DNA of 64,000 nt from CAYUYV01 sp050331455 (lineage in GTDB: Bacteria > Pseudomonadota > Alphaproteobacteria > JAJFIK01). Shown here one piece after another: positions 19,142-27,552 of the stretch. The stretch covers positions 1 through 64,000 of the forward strand of contig JBHJGV010000052.1 in the NCBI GenBank assembly GCA_050331455.1, in the 5' to 3' direction. Below the pieces are notes generated by a model. The model made no database searches and was not told where the DNA came from. It worked only from the letters and a program-made list of their open reading frames with translations. A program made the position numbers and the translations under genes. The stretch's first letter is position 1; every line of letters starts with the position of its first letter.

Positions 19142-20038
19142 ATGGCGTCGACCGGATCCACAGCCGATCCGTGGACGGAAGCCTGGCCGGACGGCTATGG
19201 CTTCTTTGAAGCGCCCGTGCTTCCCAGCACCAGCGATACGGCGCGCGAGCGCGCCGAAGCCGGCGAGGCGGGCCCCCTTTGGATCCGGGCGGACCGGCAA
19301 AGCGCAGGCCGGGGCCGGCGCGGGCGCCCCTGGACCTCGCCATCGGGCAATCTGTTCGCGACGCTGTTGCTGCGCCCGGCCTGCTCGGCCTCCATTGCGG
19401 CCCAATTGTCCTATGTGACGGCCTTGGCCGTGGCGGATGTGGTGTCCCTGGCGCTGCCCGGAGCGCCGGTCGGCCTGAAATGGCCCAATGACGTGCGGGT
19501 GGCCGGGGCCAAGATCGCCGGCATTCTGCTGGAGTCCGGGGGCAGTGGCCGCGGCCCGGACCCGGCCCCAGCTCCGGCCCGGGCCCAGGCGGCACGCTCG
19601 GATTTGCCGCCCCCGGATTTAAGGCCACGAGATCCACGACCATGGCTCGCCATCGGCGTCGGCCTCAACATTGCGACCCATCCGGGCGATGCCGGCTATC
19701 CCACCACGTCCCTCTCCAGCGCAGGCGCGGTACCGCTGCCAAGCGTGGGCGCGGCCATGGCGGCTCTGGCCCGGCGCATGGACCATTGGCTGACACTGTG
19801 GGATGCCGGAACGGGCTTCGGCGGGATTCGCGCGGCGTGGCTGGACCGGGCGGAGGGCTTGGGCGGCCCCCTGGAAGCGCGCCTGCCCAAGGGCAGCGTG
19901 CGAGGCCGCTTCACCGGCCTGGACGAGGCCGGCGGTCTGATCTTGTCCCTGGCCGACGGATCGGACCGCATCATCCATGGCGGCGAGGTCTTCTTCCCTG
20001 ACGCCGATGCAGAGGCCGTGCCGGCCCCCGATCGCTGA
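19142..20038 (+). CDS. birA: Biotin--[acetyl-CoA-carboxylase] ligase
   Basis: About 298 residues. The enzyme activates biotin with ATP and attaches it to the biotin carboxyl carrier protein. The biotinyl-AMP loop motif QSAGRGRRGRPW is at ~58-69 and KWPNDV at ~115. The N-terminus starts directly with the catalytic domain, so the DNA-binding repressor domain of the E. coli protein is missing. An unusually long Gly/Pro/Ala-rich stretch (~130-160) sits inside the catalytic domain. ATG 19142 is chosen; a TTG at 19130 overlaps the nuoN stop. CoaX follows. Confidence 0.92.
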   Translation: MASTGSTADPWTEAWPDGYGFFEAPVLPSTSDTARERAEAGEAGPLWIRADRQSAGRGRRGRPWTSPSGNLFATLLLRPACSASIAAQLSYVTALAVADVVSLALPGAPVGLKWPNDVRVAGAKIAGILLESGGSGRGPDPAPAPARAQAARSDLPPPDLRPRDPRPWLAIGVGLNIATHPGDAGYPTTSLSSAGAVPLPSVGAAMAALARRMDHWLTLWDAGTGFGGIRAAWLDRAEGLGGPLEARLPKGSVRGRFTGLDEAGGLILSLADGSDRIIHGGEVFFPDADAEAVPAPDR

Positions 20039-20154
20039 GGGTTGGGTCGACCGTGAGCTGCTTCCCCCCTTGCGCGGGCGGGTCTCTTCCCCAAAATCTG
20101 CGCTCTTGGATCCCGTGTCACCTCCCTGAACGCGGGGGCGAAAGGAGAAGGCCC

Positions 20155-20961
20155 ATGCTTCTGGCCATTGATGCAGGCAACACCAACACCGTTTTCGCAA
20201 TCATCGAGGACGAAAAGATCATTGCGCAGTGGCGGGCCTCGACCTCCTCGGCACGGACGGCCGAGGAATACTGGGTCTGGCTGGTTCAACTCATGCAGCT
20301 CGACGGGATCGACCACAATCGCATCAAGGGTGCGATCATCGCCACCGTCGTGCCCCAGGCCATGTTCAATTTGCGGGCGCTGTGCCGGAAGTTCCTCCAG
20401 ACCGAACCCATGGTGGTGGGCGATCCGGCCGTGGATTTGGGGCTCGAGGTCCATCTCGACCATCCGGAAGTGGTCGGCGCGGACCGTCTGGTCAATGCCG
20501 TCGCAGGACACAAGAGCTATCCCGGTGCCCTCATCCTGGTTGATTTCGGCACCGCAACGACTTTCGACATTGTGTCCGCGGAAGGGCATTATGAGGGCGG
20601 AATCATTTCGCCGGGGGCCAATCTGTCCCTTGAGGCGCTCCACCTGGCGGCTGCAAAATTGCCGCGTATTGCCATTCACAAGCCCGCGGGCGTGATCGGA
20701 CGGGATACGGTCTCGGCCATGCAATCCGGCGTCTTTTGGGGCTATGTCGGCCTCATCGAAGGGCTGGTCGAACGGATCAAGAACGAGTATCAACGGGATA
20801 TGACAGTGATCGCAACCGGCGGCCTCGCCGGCCTTTTCAATCGAAGCACGGACGCCATCCAGCATGTGGACCCGGATCTCACCATCCGCGGTCTCGTGGC
20901 CATCCATGTCCGTAACGTCCAGTCCTGGCTTGCCAGGCCCCGCCAGGAGAGCGCCCTGTGA
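20155..20961 (+). CDS. coaX: Type III pantothenate kinase
   Basis: 268 residues. It phosphorylates pantothenate in the first step of coenzyme A synthesis. The ATG at 20155 follows AAAGGAG. The N-terminal LLAIDAGNTNTVFAI phosphate-binding motif of the ASKHA fold, the GADRLVNAVAGH segment and the second VDFGTATTFD motif are those of CoaX, distinct from type I CoaA. The gene overlaps rnj by four bases (GTGA). birA-coaX-rnj after nuoN is a recurrent alphaproteobacterial order. Confidence 0.95.
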   Translation: MLLAIDAGNTNTVFAIIEDEKIIAQWRASTSSARTAEEYWVWLVQLMQLDGIDHNRIKGAIIATVVPQAMFNLRALCRKFLQTEPMVVGDPAVDLGLEVHLDHPEVVGADRLVNAVAGHKSYPGALILVDFGTATTFDIVSAEGHYEGGIISPGANLSLEALHLAAAKLPRIAIHKPAGVIGRDTVSAMQSGVFWGYVGLIEGLVERIKNEYQRDMTVIATGGLAGLFNRSTDAIQHVDPDLTIRGLVAIHVRNVQSWLARPRQESAL

Positions 20962-22643
20962 GCGAACAAGACACGGGCGGCGAGATCGTCTTCCTGCCGC
21001 TGGGCGGCTGCGGCGAAGTGGGGATGAACCTCTATCTCTATGGCTATGGGCCGCCGGAGGACCATGACTGGATCGTCGTCGATGTGGGCGTGCGCTTCGC
21101 CGACGAGTCCCTGCCCGGCATCGACCTGACCATGGCCGATCCGGCCTTTCTGGAGCAGCGGCGGGACCGGCTCAAAGGCATCGTGCTTACCCACGGGCAC
21201 GAGGACCATATCGGAGCCCTGGTCCATCTGTGGCCGAAGCTTCAGTGTCCGGTTTATGCCACGCCTTTCACCGGCGAGTTGCTCCGGGAAAAGATCAACG
21301 AGGCCCATCTCGACGGTATTTTGCCGCTGGAGATTGTGCCCCTGGGCGGACGGTTCCCCGTCGGTCCGTTCGAGGTGGAGTTGATCGCGCTGACCCATTC
21401 CATCCCCGAGCCCAATGCCCTTGCGTTGCGCACGCCCGCCGGGACGGTGCTGCACACGGGCGACTGGAAGCTTGACGCGGACCCGGTGCTCGGCGCGCAG
21501 ACGGATGAGCATGCCTTACGGGCCCTGGGCGAGGAGGGTGTCGTCGCCATGATCTGCGATTCCACCAATGTGCTCAGCGACGGGGCATCGGGATCCGAGG
21601 CCCTGGTGCGCGACAGCCTCGTGGGTCTCATCGGGGAGCTGAAGGGCCGGGTGGCCGTTACGACCTTTGCCTCGAATGCCGGCCGGCTCGATAGCATCGC
21701 GCGGGCGGCCGTCGCCAATGGGCGCAATGTGGTGCTTGCCGGGCGCGCCATGCATCGCATCGTGCGGGCCGCCAAAGCGACCGGTTACCTGAAGGATTTT
21801 CCGGAGACCGTGGCCGAGGACGAAGCCGGTTATCTGCCCCCGGAGAAAACACTCATTCTGTGCACCGGCTCCCAGGCCGAGTCCCGGGCGGCACTGGCGC
21901 GCATGGCCGAAGACACCCATCCGAGCCTCGCGCTTGGCGACGGTGATACGGTGATCTTCTCTTCCAAGATCATTCCGGGCAATGAGCGGGGCATTTTTCA
22001 GCTCCAGAACCGCCTTGCCTCTCGGGGTATTCACGTGCTGACCGAACGGGACCATTTCGTCCATGTCTCCGGCCATCCGTGCCGGGATGAACTTGCGAAG
22101 ATGTATGAATGGGTGCGCCCGCGCAATGTGGTGCCCATGCATGGCGAAACGCGGCATCTGCTCGAACATGTGGACTTTGCCACCCAGCACGGGGCGGACC
22201 ATGCCGTGATGGCCGTCAACGGCACCGTGGTGCGTCTGGCGCCGGGCCGGGCGGAGATCATCGGTGAAATCCCGCAAGGCAAGCTGCTGCTCGATGGCAA
22301 GGTGCTGGTTCCGGAGGATGCCCCCGCCGTGAAGACCCGCCGGCGCCTCGCCGAAGAGGGCATGGTCCATGTGACCTTGATCTTCGACAAGCACGGCGAA
22401 CTGATGGAAGCGCCCATCGTGCTGACCATGGGCATTCCGGACGAACTCGCCGAACGGGACGAGACCATCGACGGCGACCTGTCGGAGCGGGCGGAAGCGG
22501 CGGTCGAGGCCTTGAGCGACAAGCAGGTCCGGGATGACGGTGCGGTGGAGGAAACCGCTCGCCGCGCCATCCGGCGCATGCTGAAATCCACCTGGGGCAA
22601 ACGTCCCCCGGTGGAAGTGGACATCGTCCGCCTGCCAGTGTGA
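20958..22643 (+). CDS. rnj: Ribonuclease J family ribonuclease
   Basis: 561 residues. RNase J is a metallo-beta-lactamase/beta-CASP nuclease acting on RNA as a 5'-exo and endonuclease. The N-terminus FLPLGGCGEVGMNLYLYG and the zinc motif HGHEDHIG near residue 79 are typical. The beta-CASP part has FASNAGRLDSIARAA and the late RPRNVVPMHGETRHL motif. A C-terminal domain of ~100 residues completes the usual length. The GTG start lies inside the coaX stop, implying coupled translation. No further gene follows on this strand for over 1.5 kb. Confidence 0.94.
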   Translation: MSEQDTGGEIVFLPLGGCGEVGMNLYLYGYGPPEDHDWIVVDVGVRFADESLPGIDLTMADPAFLEQRRDRLKGIVLTHGHEDHIGALVHLWPKLQCPVYATPFTGELLREKINEAHLDGILPLEIVPLGGRFPVGPFEVELIALTHSIPEPNALALRTPAGTVLHTGDWKLDADPVLGAQTDEHALRALGEEGVVAMICDSTNVLSDGASGSEALVRDSLVGLIGELKGRVAVTTFASNAGRLDSIARAAVANGRNVVLAGRAMHRIVRAAKATGYLKDFPETVAEDEAGYLPPEKTLILCTGSQAESRAALARMAEDTHPSLALGDGDTVIFSSKIIPGNERGIFQLQNRLASRGIHVLTERDHFVHVSGHPCRDELAKMYEWVRPRNVVPMHGETRHLLEHVDFATQHGADHAVMAVNGTVVRLAPGRAEIIGEIPQGKLLLDGKVLVPEDAPAVKTRRRLAEEGMVHVTLIFDKHGELMEAPIVLTMGIPDELAERDETIDGDLSERAEAAVEALSDKQVRDDGAVEETARRAIRRMLKSTWGKRPPVEVDIVRLPV

Positions 22644-22961
22644 GGCATTCGGCCGATTGGAGCGTCCGTTAGCGCGTCAGCACGCCACGGCGGCGCCGGT
22701 CTGCGCGCGCAGGGCCTACCGCCCCGAGCTTTCAGGTCCTCAAGGGCCGGTGCGGCCGCCTTCCGGCGCTGGCTCCAGGGCGCGGCGGATCGGGCATGAT
22801 CGTGCTTGGGCCGTGCCGGGACATGGTCGCTAAAACAAAGATTGCTGTTTCGATGCATGAGCCGTGTCGATCAGCGTTATGCCCGCGTCACTCGTCCCGT
22901 CCCGCCCGGAGGGCCAGGCGTTGCTGTGTGCCCCGTTTCCTCTCCCAAACCCTCCGGACTC
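22644..22961. other. Convergent intergenic region after rnj
   Basis: 318 bp between the ends of rnj (plus) and the methyltransferase (minus). It is GC-rich with several short self-complementary stretches but no clear hairpin plus T-run terminator, and no RNA gene that I can recognise. I see nothing else in it. Confidence 0.4.
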
Positions 22962-23750
22962 TCAAGGCTTCACGGCGGTGAAGACATAGCGGTTCAGGCT
23001 GAAGAACCAGTCGCCGCGGGCCGCCACGGCCATCTGCCCGGCCAGCCAACCGTCCACATCCTCCTGCGTCAGACCGTCCTTATCCACACAATAGCGGGCG
23101 ATCATGAACATCATGGATGCCGCATAGGAATGGTCCGTGTAGCGCGGGGAGAAAATGGGAATGACCTCGGCCCGGCCCACCCGGAAACCGGCGGCGCGCA
23201 GTTTCGGGCCCAGCACGAGGGGCAGATTGGGGTGGGGGCAATGCCGCTCCCAGGTTTTCAGGATCCGCGTGGTCAAGGCCGGGTTGTCACTCGCCCAGAC
23301 CACACTGTCCCAGGCCGTGTCGAGGATACTCAACCGGCCACCAGGCTTCAGCACCCGGAAGATCTCGGCCAGGGCCGCCTCCGTATCCGGCACATATTCG
23401 TGGACCTGCATGGAGACGGCGGCATCCATGGATCCGTCCGGAAGCGGCAGGGCACAGGCATCCCCCACGTCAAACCGGACCTGCGCGAGGTCCGCGCACC
23501 GTTCCGCCGCCACATGCAGCATGGCCGCCGATCGATCGACACCGGCAACCTGGCCGGCTGGGCCAACGAGGTGTCCCATCTCATGGGCCATCAGGCCGGT
23601 GCCCGCGCCGATATCCACAACGGCCTCGCCCGGCGCAAGGCACAGGGTGTCGAGCACGCGCAGGCGCTGATGAACTATGTCGGGCGTCTGATAGGTGCGG
23701 TCGATGGCGCGGGCCGTCGCCGCATCGAAGTCGACTGCGTCATTGGACAT
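22962..23750 (-). CDS. SAM-dependent methyltransferase, class I
   Basis: 262 residues from the ATG at 23750, which follows GGAGAG. The fold is a UbiE/COQ5-type Rossmann methyltransferase: SAM-binding motif I is VVDIGAGTGLMAHEMG (~45-60), an acidic residue follows in VAGVDRSAAML, and motif post-I includes DVGDACALPLPDGSMD. The C-terminal half (RAEVIPIFSPRYTDHSYAASMM) is less usual. Several cysteines are scattered, without the paired arrangement of arsenite methyltransferases. The substrate cannot be read from sequence. It is divergent from the SelD fusion, which makes selenium a speculative possibility only. Confidence 0.85.
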   Translation of the reverse strand: MSNDAVDFDAATARAIDRTYQTPDIVHQRLRVLDTLCLAPGEAVVDIGAGTGLMAHEMGHLVGPAGQVAGVDRSAAMLHVAAERCADLAQVRFDVGDACALPLPDGSMDAAVSMQVHEYVPDTEAALAEIFRVLKPGGRLSILDTAWDSVVWASDNPALTTRILKTWERHCPHPNLPLVLGPKLRAAGFRVGRAEVIPIFSPRYTDHSYAASMMFMIARYCVDKDGLTQEDVDGWLAGQMAVAARGDWFFSLNRYVFTAVKP

Positions 23751-24220
23751 GGTTTCTCTCCGTGGCCGGGCGGTGTCCCGGCCATTCACGCGTGGGGCAA
23801 GCCACCAGCCTCCGCGCGGTCATCAAGGGGGCAGCACCGACTCTCTCCCGGATACTTAAAGAGAAAGAGAGGTCAAGGCTATGGGACGGCCTGCGACCGC
23901 CATTGGCCTCAGGATCGCCGCGCCGCGCCGGGTTTGGCAAGGGTGGACCGCAGGCCGGTCCCACCCCACGTCGCACGCATGGTTCTGGTCGGTCTTGCCG
24001 CACTGCTCGCTTCAGGCCCCGGTCAGCGCCGGGCAAAGCCAGGGCCTGCCCTGACCCTCCCGGTGCAGTAAGCTCCCAGCGATCGTTCCTGGCGCGTGTT
24101 TGAAGCGGGTTCGGACCGTCGGCGGCGGGTGCGAGCACAGGGTTGCGGGCCGGGTTGGACCCCTTGGGCCCACCACACCGCGCAAACAAATACGCCGCGC
24201 AAAAAAGGACGCCAGCCGTG
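23751..24220. other. Divergent intergenic region, methyltransferase / SelD fusion
   Basis: 470 bp with both start regions. Near 23941-23966 is a bulged hairpin: GGGTGGACCG pairs with CGGTCCCACCC around a 5-base loop, with one unpaired C. A perfect short palindrome CAGGGC-CT-GCCCTG lies at 24040-24053. CCGCGCAAA occurs twice (24178-24186 and 24195-24203) next to the selD ribosome site. No known riboswitch class is recognised, and no ORF here is credible. Confidence 0.4.
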
Positions 24221-26425
24221 ATGCAACCCTCCGTGCCCCTGACCCGCGATTTGGTGCTTGTCGGAGGCGGGCACGCCCACGCCCTGGTGCTGCGGCGTTG
24301 GGGCATGAAGCCGCTGCCCGGTGTGCGCCTGACCCTGATCAATCCGGGGCCGAGCGCTCCGTATACAGGCATGCTGCCGGGGCATCTGGCTGGCCATTAC
24401 AGCCGTGAGGAGCTCGATATCGATCTGATGCGCCTTGCACGTTTCGCGGGGGCCCGGCTCGTTCTGGGGCGTGCGAACGGCCTCGACCGGGCGGCGCGGC
24501 GGATCCGCATGACGGGCCGCCCCGATGTGGCCTATGACGTCGTGTCCCTTGATGTGGGCATCACGTCGGACATGCCGGCTCTGCCCGGCTTCTCCGCCCA
24601 CGGTGTGTCCGCCAAGCCGCTTGAGGGTCTCGCCGACGGTTGGTCACGTTTTCTGGAACGGGTCGGCCGGGGCGAGGCCGACGCCCGCATCGCTGTTATC
24701 GGCGGCGGCGTCGCGGGTGTCGAAATTGCGATGGCCCTGGCTTTTCGTCTTCATAAAGAACGGGTATCCGGTGCGGCCATCACGGTCCTGGAAGCCGCCA
24801 CGCCGCTCGCGGGCCTGGCCCCGCGGACGGCTCTCTTGCTCCGCAAGCATATGGAGGCGTTGCGCGTTTCGCTCCTCGCGCCGGTCTCGGTCGCCGCCGT
24901 CGAGGCGGGCGGCGTTCGCCTCGCGGACGGGCGTATGGTCCCGGCGGCATTCACCGTGGGCGCGGCGGGCGCACGGCCCCATGACTGGCTGCGGGACACC
25001 GGACTGCCCCTGACAGACGGCTTCGTGACCGTCGGACCCGACTTGCGCAGCCTTGCCGATCCCCTGGTCTTTGCGGTGGGCGATTGCGCCCATCTGTCCC
25101 ACGCGCCGCGGCCCAAGGCGGGCGTCTTCGCCGTTCGCGAGGCGCCCGTTCTGTTCGACAATTTGCGGGCCGTTCTTTCGGGTGGGCGGTGTCGGGCGTA
25201 TCGTCCCCAGAAGGATTATCTGAAGCTCATTTCCCTTGGGGAGAAGGTCGCCGTGGCGGACAAGGCCGGCCTGGCCGTGCGCGGACGGTTCCTCTGGCGT
25301 TTGAAGGACCGCATCGATCGGGCCTTCATGGACCGGTTCATCACCCTGCCTGACATGCCGGTGCCCCGTTTGCCGAAAGCGGTCGCCTTGGGCGTTCGGG
25401 AGACCTGGGAGGGCGGGCGTCCGCCCTGCGCCGGGTGCGGCGCCAAGGTGGGCGGATCGGCTTTGCGCCGCGCGCTGGACCATCTGCCGGCCCCGGTCCG
25501 GGCCGATGTGGGGGCCGGTCCGGGCGATGATTCCGCGGTCCTGTCCGTTGGCGGGTCCCATCAGGTGGTCACCACGGACCATTTGCGGGCATTCACGGAG
25601 GATCCCTGGATGCTGACACGCATTGCCGCGGTCCATGCCATGGGCGATGTTTGGGCCATGGGGGCGACGCCCCAGGCTGCCCTTTCAACGGTGATCCTGC
25701 CACGGATGAGTGCAGCCCTCCAGGAGGAAACCTTGCGGGAAATCATGGCCGCGGCGGCCGACGCTTTCGGCGAGGCCGGCGCCGATCTCGTCGGCGGGCA
25801 CACCAGCGTGGGTTCGGAGCTGACGGTCGGCTTCACCGTGACGGGGCTTTCGGACGGGCCGCCCATCCGACTTGTGGGTGCGCAGGACGGCGATGGACTG
25901 ATCCTCACCCGTCCCATTGGCTCGGGTACGATCCTGGCGGCGGACATGGCGCGCCTCGCCAAGGGGGCCTGGGTGGCGCAGGCCCTTGACCGGATGGCCC
26001 GGGGGCAGGGGGCGGCGGCCGCGGTTCTGAGGGCCCATGGGGCGCGGGCTATGACCGATGTCACGGGCTTCGGTCTCGCCGGCCACCTTCTGACTCTGCT
26101 TCACGCATCCGGCGTCAGTGCGCGGATCGATCTGGCTCAAGTGCCGTTCTATCACGGGGCGGTGGACCTTGCCGGTGCCGGCGTTCGCTCGACCCTGTTT
26201 CCCTCGAACCGGGAGGCGGCGGCGCATATGACGGTACCCGACACTCCGCAGGCCGATCTCCTGTTCGACCCCCAAACCGCTGGCGGCTTGCTTGGCGCGG
26301 TGCCCGGGGACCGGGTTGCATCCTGTCTTGACCGTCTCCACGGGGATGGGGTCTCGGCAGCGCGGGTCATTGGCACCATCGGGCGGGGACCGGTGCACAT
26401 TGTGGTGGAGTCGGGGGCGGGTTAA
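24221..26425 (+). CDS. selD: FAD-dependent oxidoreductase fused to selenide, water dikinase
   Basis: 734 residues with two modules. Residues ~1-375 form an NADH-dehydrogenase-like flavoprotein: an FAD motif LVLVGGGHAHALVL at ~11-24, a second nucleotide motif IAVIGGGVAGVEIAMA at ~160, and VFAVGDCAHL at ~285. Residues ~395-734 are SelD, which makes selenophosphate from selenide and ATP. The catalytic Cys406 and Lys409 sit in CAGCGAKVGG, preceded by Cys403, and GDDSAVL, DLVGGHTSVGSE and DVTGFGLAGH are present. ATG 24221 follows AAAAAAGGAC. Such fusions are known in some proteobacteria and cyanobacteria; the flavoprotein may reduce or deliver the selenium substrate (inference). No selA, selB or selU is in the window. 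Confidence 0.93.
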   Translation: MQPSVPLTRDLVLVGGGHAHALVLRRWGMKPLPGVRLTLINPGPSAPYTGMLPGHLAGHYSREELDIDLMRLARFAGARLVLGRANGLDRAARRIRMTGRPDVAYDVVSLDVGITSDMPALPGFSAHGVSAKPLEGLADGWSRFLERVGRGEADARIAVIGGGVAGVEIAMALAFRLHKERVSGAAITVLEAATPLAGLAPRTALLLRKHMEALRVSLLAPVSVAAVEAGGVRLADGRMVPAAFTVGAAGARPHDWLRDTGLPLTDGFVTVGPDLRSLADPLVFAVGDCAHLSHAPRPKAGVFAVREAPVLFDNLRAVLSGGRCRAYRPQKDYLKLISLGEKVAVADKAGLAVRGRFLWRLKDRIDRAFMDRFITLPDMPVPRLPKAVALGVRETWEGGRPPCAGCGAKVGGSALRRALDHLPAPVRADVGAGPGDDSAVLSVGGSHQVVTTDHLRAFTEDPWMLTRIAAVHAMGDVWAMGATPQAALSTVILPRMSAALQEETLREIMAAAADAFGEAGADLVGGHTSVGSELTVGFTVTGLSDGPPIRLVGAQDGDGLILTRPIGSGTILAADMARLAKGAWVAQALDRMARGQGAAAAVLRAHGARAMTDVTGFGLAGHLLTLLHASGVSARIDLAQVPFYHGAVDLAGAGVRSTLFPSNREAAAHMTVPDTPQADLLFDPQTAGGLLGAVPGDRVASCLDRLHGDGVSAARVIGTIGRGPVHIVVESGAG

Positions 26426-26796
26426 AGCGGGTCCGCTAGGCGCTCCAGAATTTCCGTGAGCTTCGGTTTCGACAGGGAGCGGAGGACACGGATGCGCTGG
26501 TGGTCTTCAACGAGAAGCACCCGGTCGCCAGGGCCGCTGGTCTCCCGCAGCAGGCGCAGCAAACGGCCGGCCCGCTTGGAAAGCCGGTGCCGGCGCACCA
26601 TGGGCGTTAGACCGGTCAGGAAGGGCGGCACCGACAGGATCAGGACAGGCGTGTTTTCAGGCGTGTCGATGGCGTCATCGCCGGACCGGCGTTCCAGGGT
26701 CGGCGCGACCTCGCAGGTCTCACGAAAGAAGGCGTCGAGCGCGCCCGCGAGATCCTCCGCCCGCGGCCCCGAAATATGTAGCACCGGCCGTGCCAT
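26422..26796 (-). CDS. Hypothetical protein, 124 aa
   Basis: Not recognised. A soluble, Arg/Leu-rich protein with no signal or membrane segment. It has a predicted alternating strand/helix pattern (PVLHISGPRAEDLAGALDAFF, then TPVLILSVPPFL, then DRVLLVEDHQRIRVLRSL) that would suit a small alpha/beta fold. No catalytic motif is apparent. It ends tail to tail with the SelD fusion: the stops share TTAA, so the two coding regions overlap by a few bases. pyrE lies 76 bp upstream on the same strand, so it could be in an operon with it. Confidence 0.6.
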   Translation of the reverse strand: MARPVLHISGPRAEDLAGALDAFFRETCEVAPTLERRSGDDAIDTPENTPVLILSVPPFLTGLTPMVRRHRLSKRAGRLLRLLRETSGPGDRVLLVEDHQRIRVLRSLSKPKLTEILERLADPL

Positions 26797-26872
26797 GGTC
26801 TTCGCCCCCTGTTCGATAATGGGTGAAGGATATCACAGGGCCGCCACCAGCCCTAATGACAGCGGCGCAGCG

Positions 26873-27460
26873 TCAGCTTCGCAAGTCGCGGCTTCCGGGT
26901 TTCACGGCGGGCAGGGCCGCAAGCTCCGGGGGCAGGGCATCGGCCGGGAAAGCTGGAATGGTCAGGCTTGCCAGGGCCACCAGGGGCACCCCCACATCGG
27001 CCGTGCCGCCGGAGCGGTCGACAAGGCAGGCTTCAGCCAGGATCTTGGCGCCGGTCTGCGCCACCGCTTCGATGCATTCCCGGGACGACAGGCCTGTGGT
27101 GACAATGTCTTCGACGATCACGACGGGTGTGTCCGGCTCGATGGAAAAGCCCCGGCGCAGGCGGAAGGCGCCGTCTTCCCGTTCGGTATAGATCGCCTCG
27201 GTACCGAGGGCCCGCGCGGTCTCGTATCCGGGGATGATGCCGCCGACGGCCGGCGAGACGATCAGGGCCGGTGCCTCGGTCACGGTGTCCCGGATACGCT
27301 GCGCGAGGGCCCGGCAGAGACGCTCCGTACGCGCTGGATCCTTGAACACGAGGGCCTTTTGCAGAAAGACCGGGCTGTGCAGGCCGGATGATAGAATGAA
27401 ATGGCCTTCAAGAAGCGCGCCGGCGGCGCGGAATTCGTCCAGAACCTCGTCAGGGGTCAT
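26873..27460 (-). CDS. pyrE: Orotate phosphoribosyltransferase
   Basis: 195 residues from the ATG at 27460, behind GGAGGAGAG. PyrE transfers phosphoribose from PRPP to orotate in UMP synthesis. The PRPP-binding motif VVIVEDIVTTGLSS is at ~115-128, and the substrate-region motifs GHFILSSGLHSPVFLQKA and SPAVGGIIPGYETAR precede it. Length is typical of the short bacterial form. The frame stays open for 89 codons upstream, but there is no family match there. It lies 92 bp downstream of the hybrid kinase gene on the same strand. Confidence 0.94.
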   Translation of the reverse strand: MTPDEVLDEFRAAGALLEGHFILSSGLHSPVFLQKALVFKDPARTERLCRALAQRIRDTVTEAPALIVSPAVGGIIPGYETARALGTEAIYTEREDGAFRLRRGFSIEPDTPVVIVEDIVTTGLSSRECIEAVAQTGAKILAEACLVDRSGGTADVGVPLVALASLTIPAFPADALPPELAALPAVKPGSRDLRS

Positions 27461-27552
27461 GCCGTCTCTCCTCCAAACCGCCCGCTTTCGGAGGCTCCAG
27501 AGTGGCCAAGCGCGGGGCAAGGTCAAGGGGCGAGACCGCCAGGGGGCTCGGC

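Noticed and set aside
23841..23871. CTCTCT and AGAGAG arms in the methyltransferase/SelD gap
   Set aside because: Low-complexity 6-bp arms 19 bp apart; no further pairing.
22806..24071. 421-codon plus-strand frame opposite the methyltransferase
   Set aside because: The minus strand has clear SAM-binding motifs and a good ribosome site; this frame has neither.
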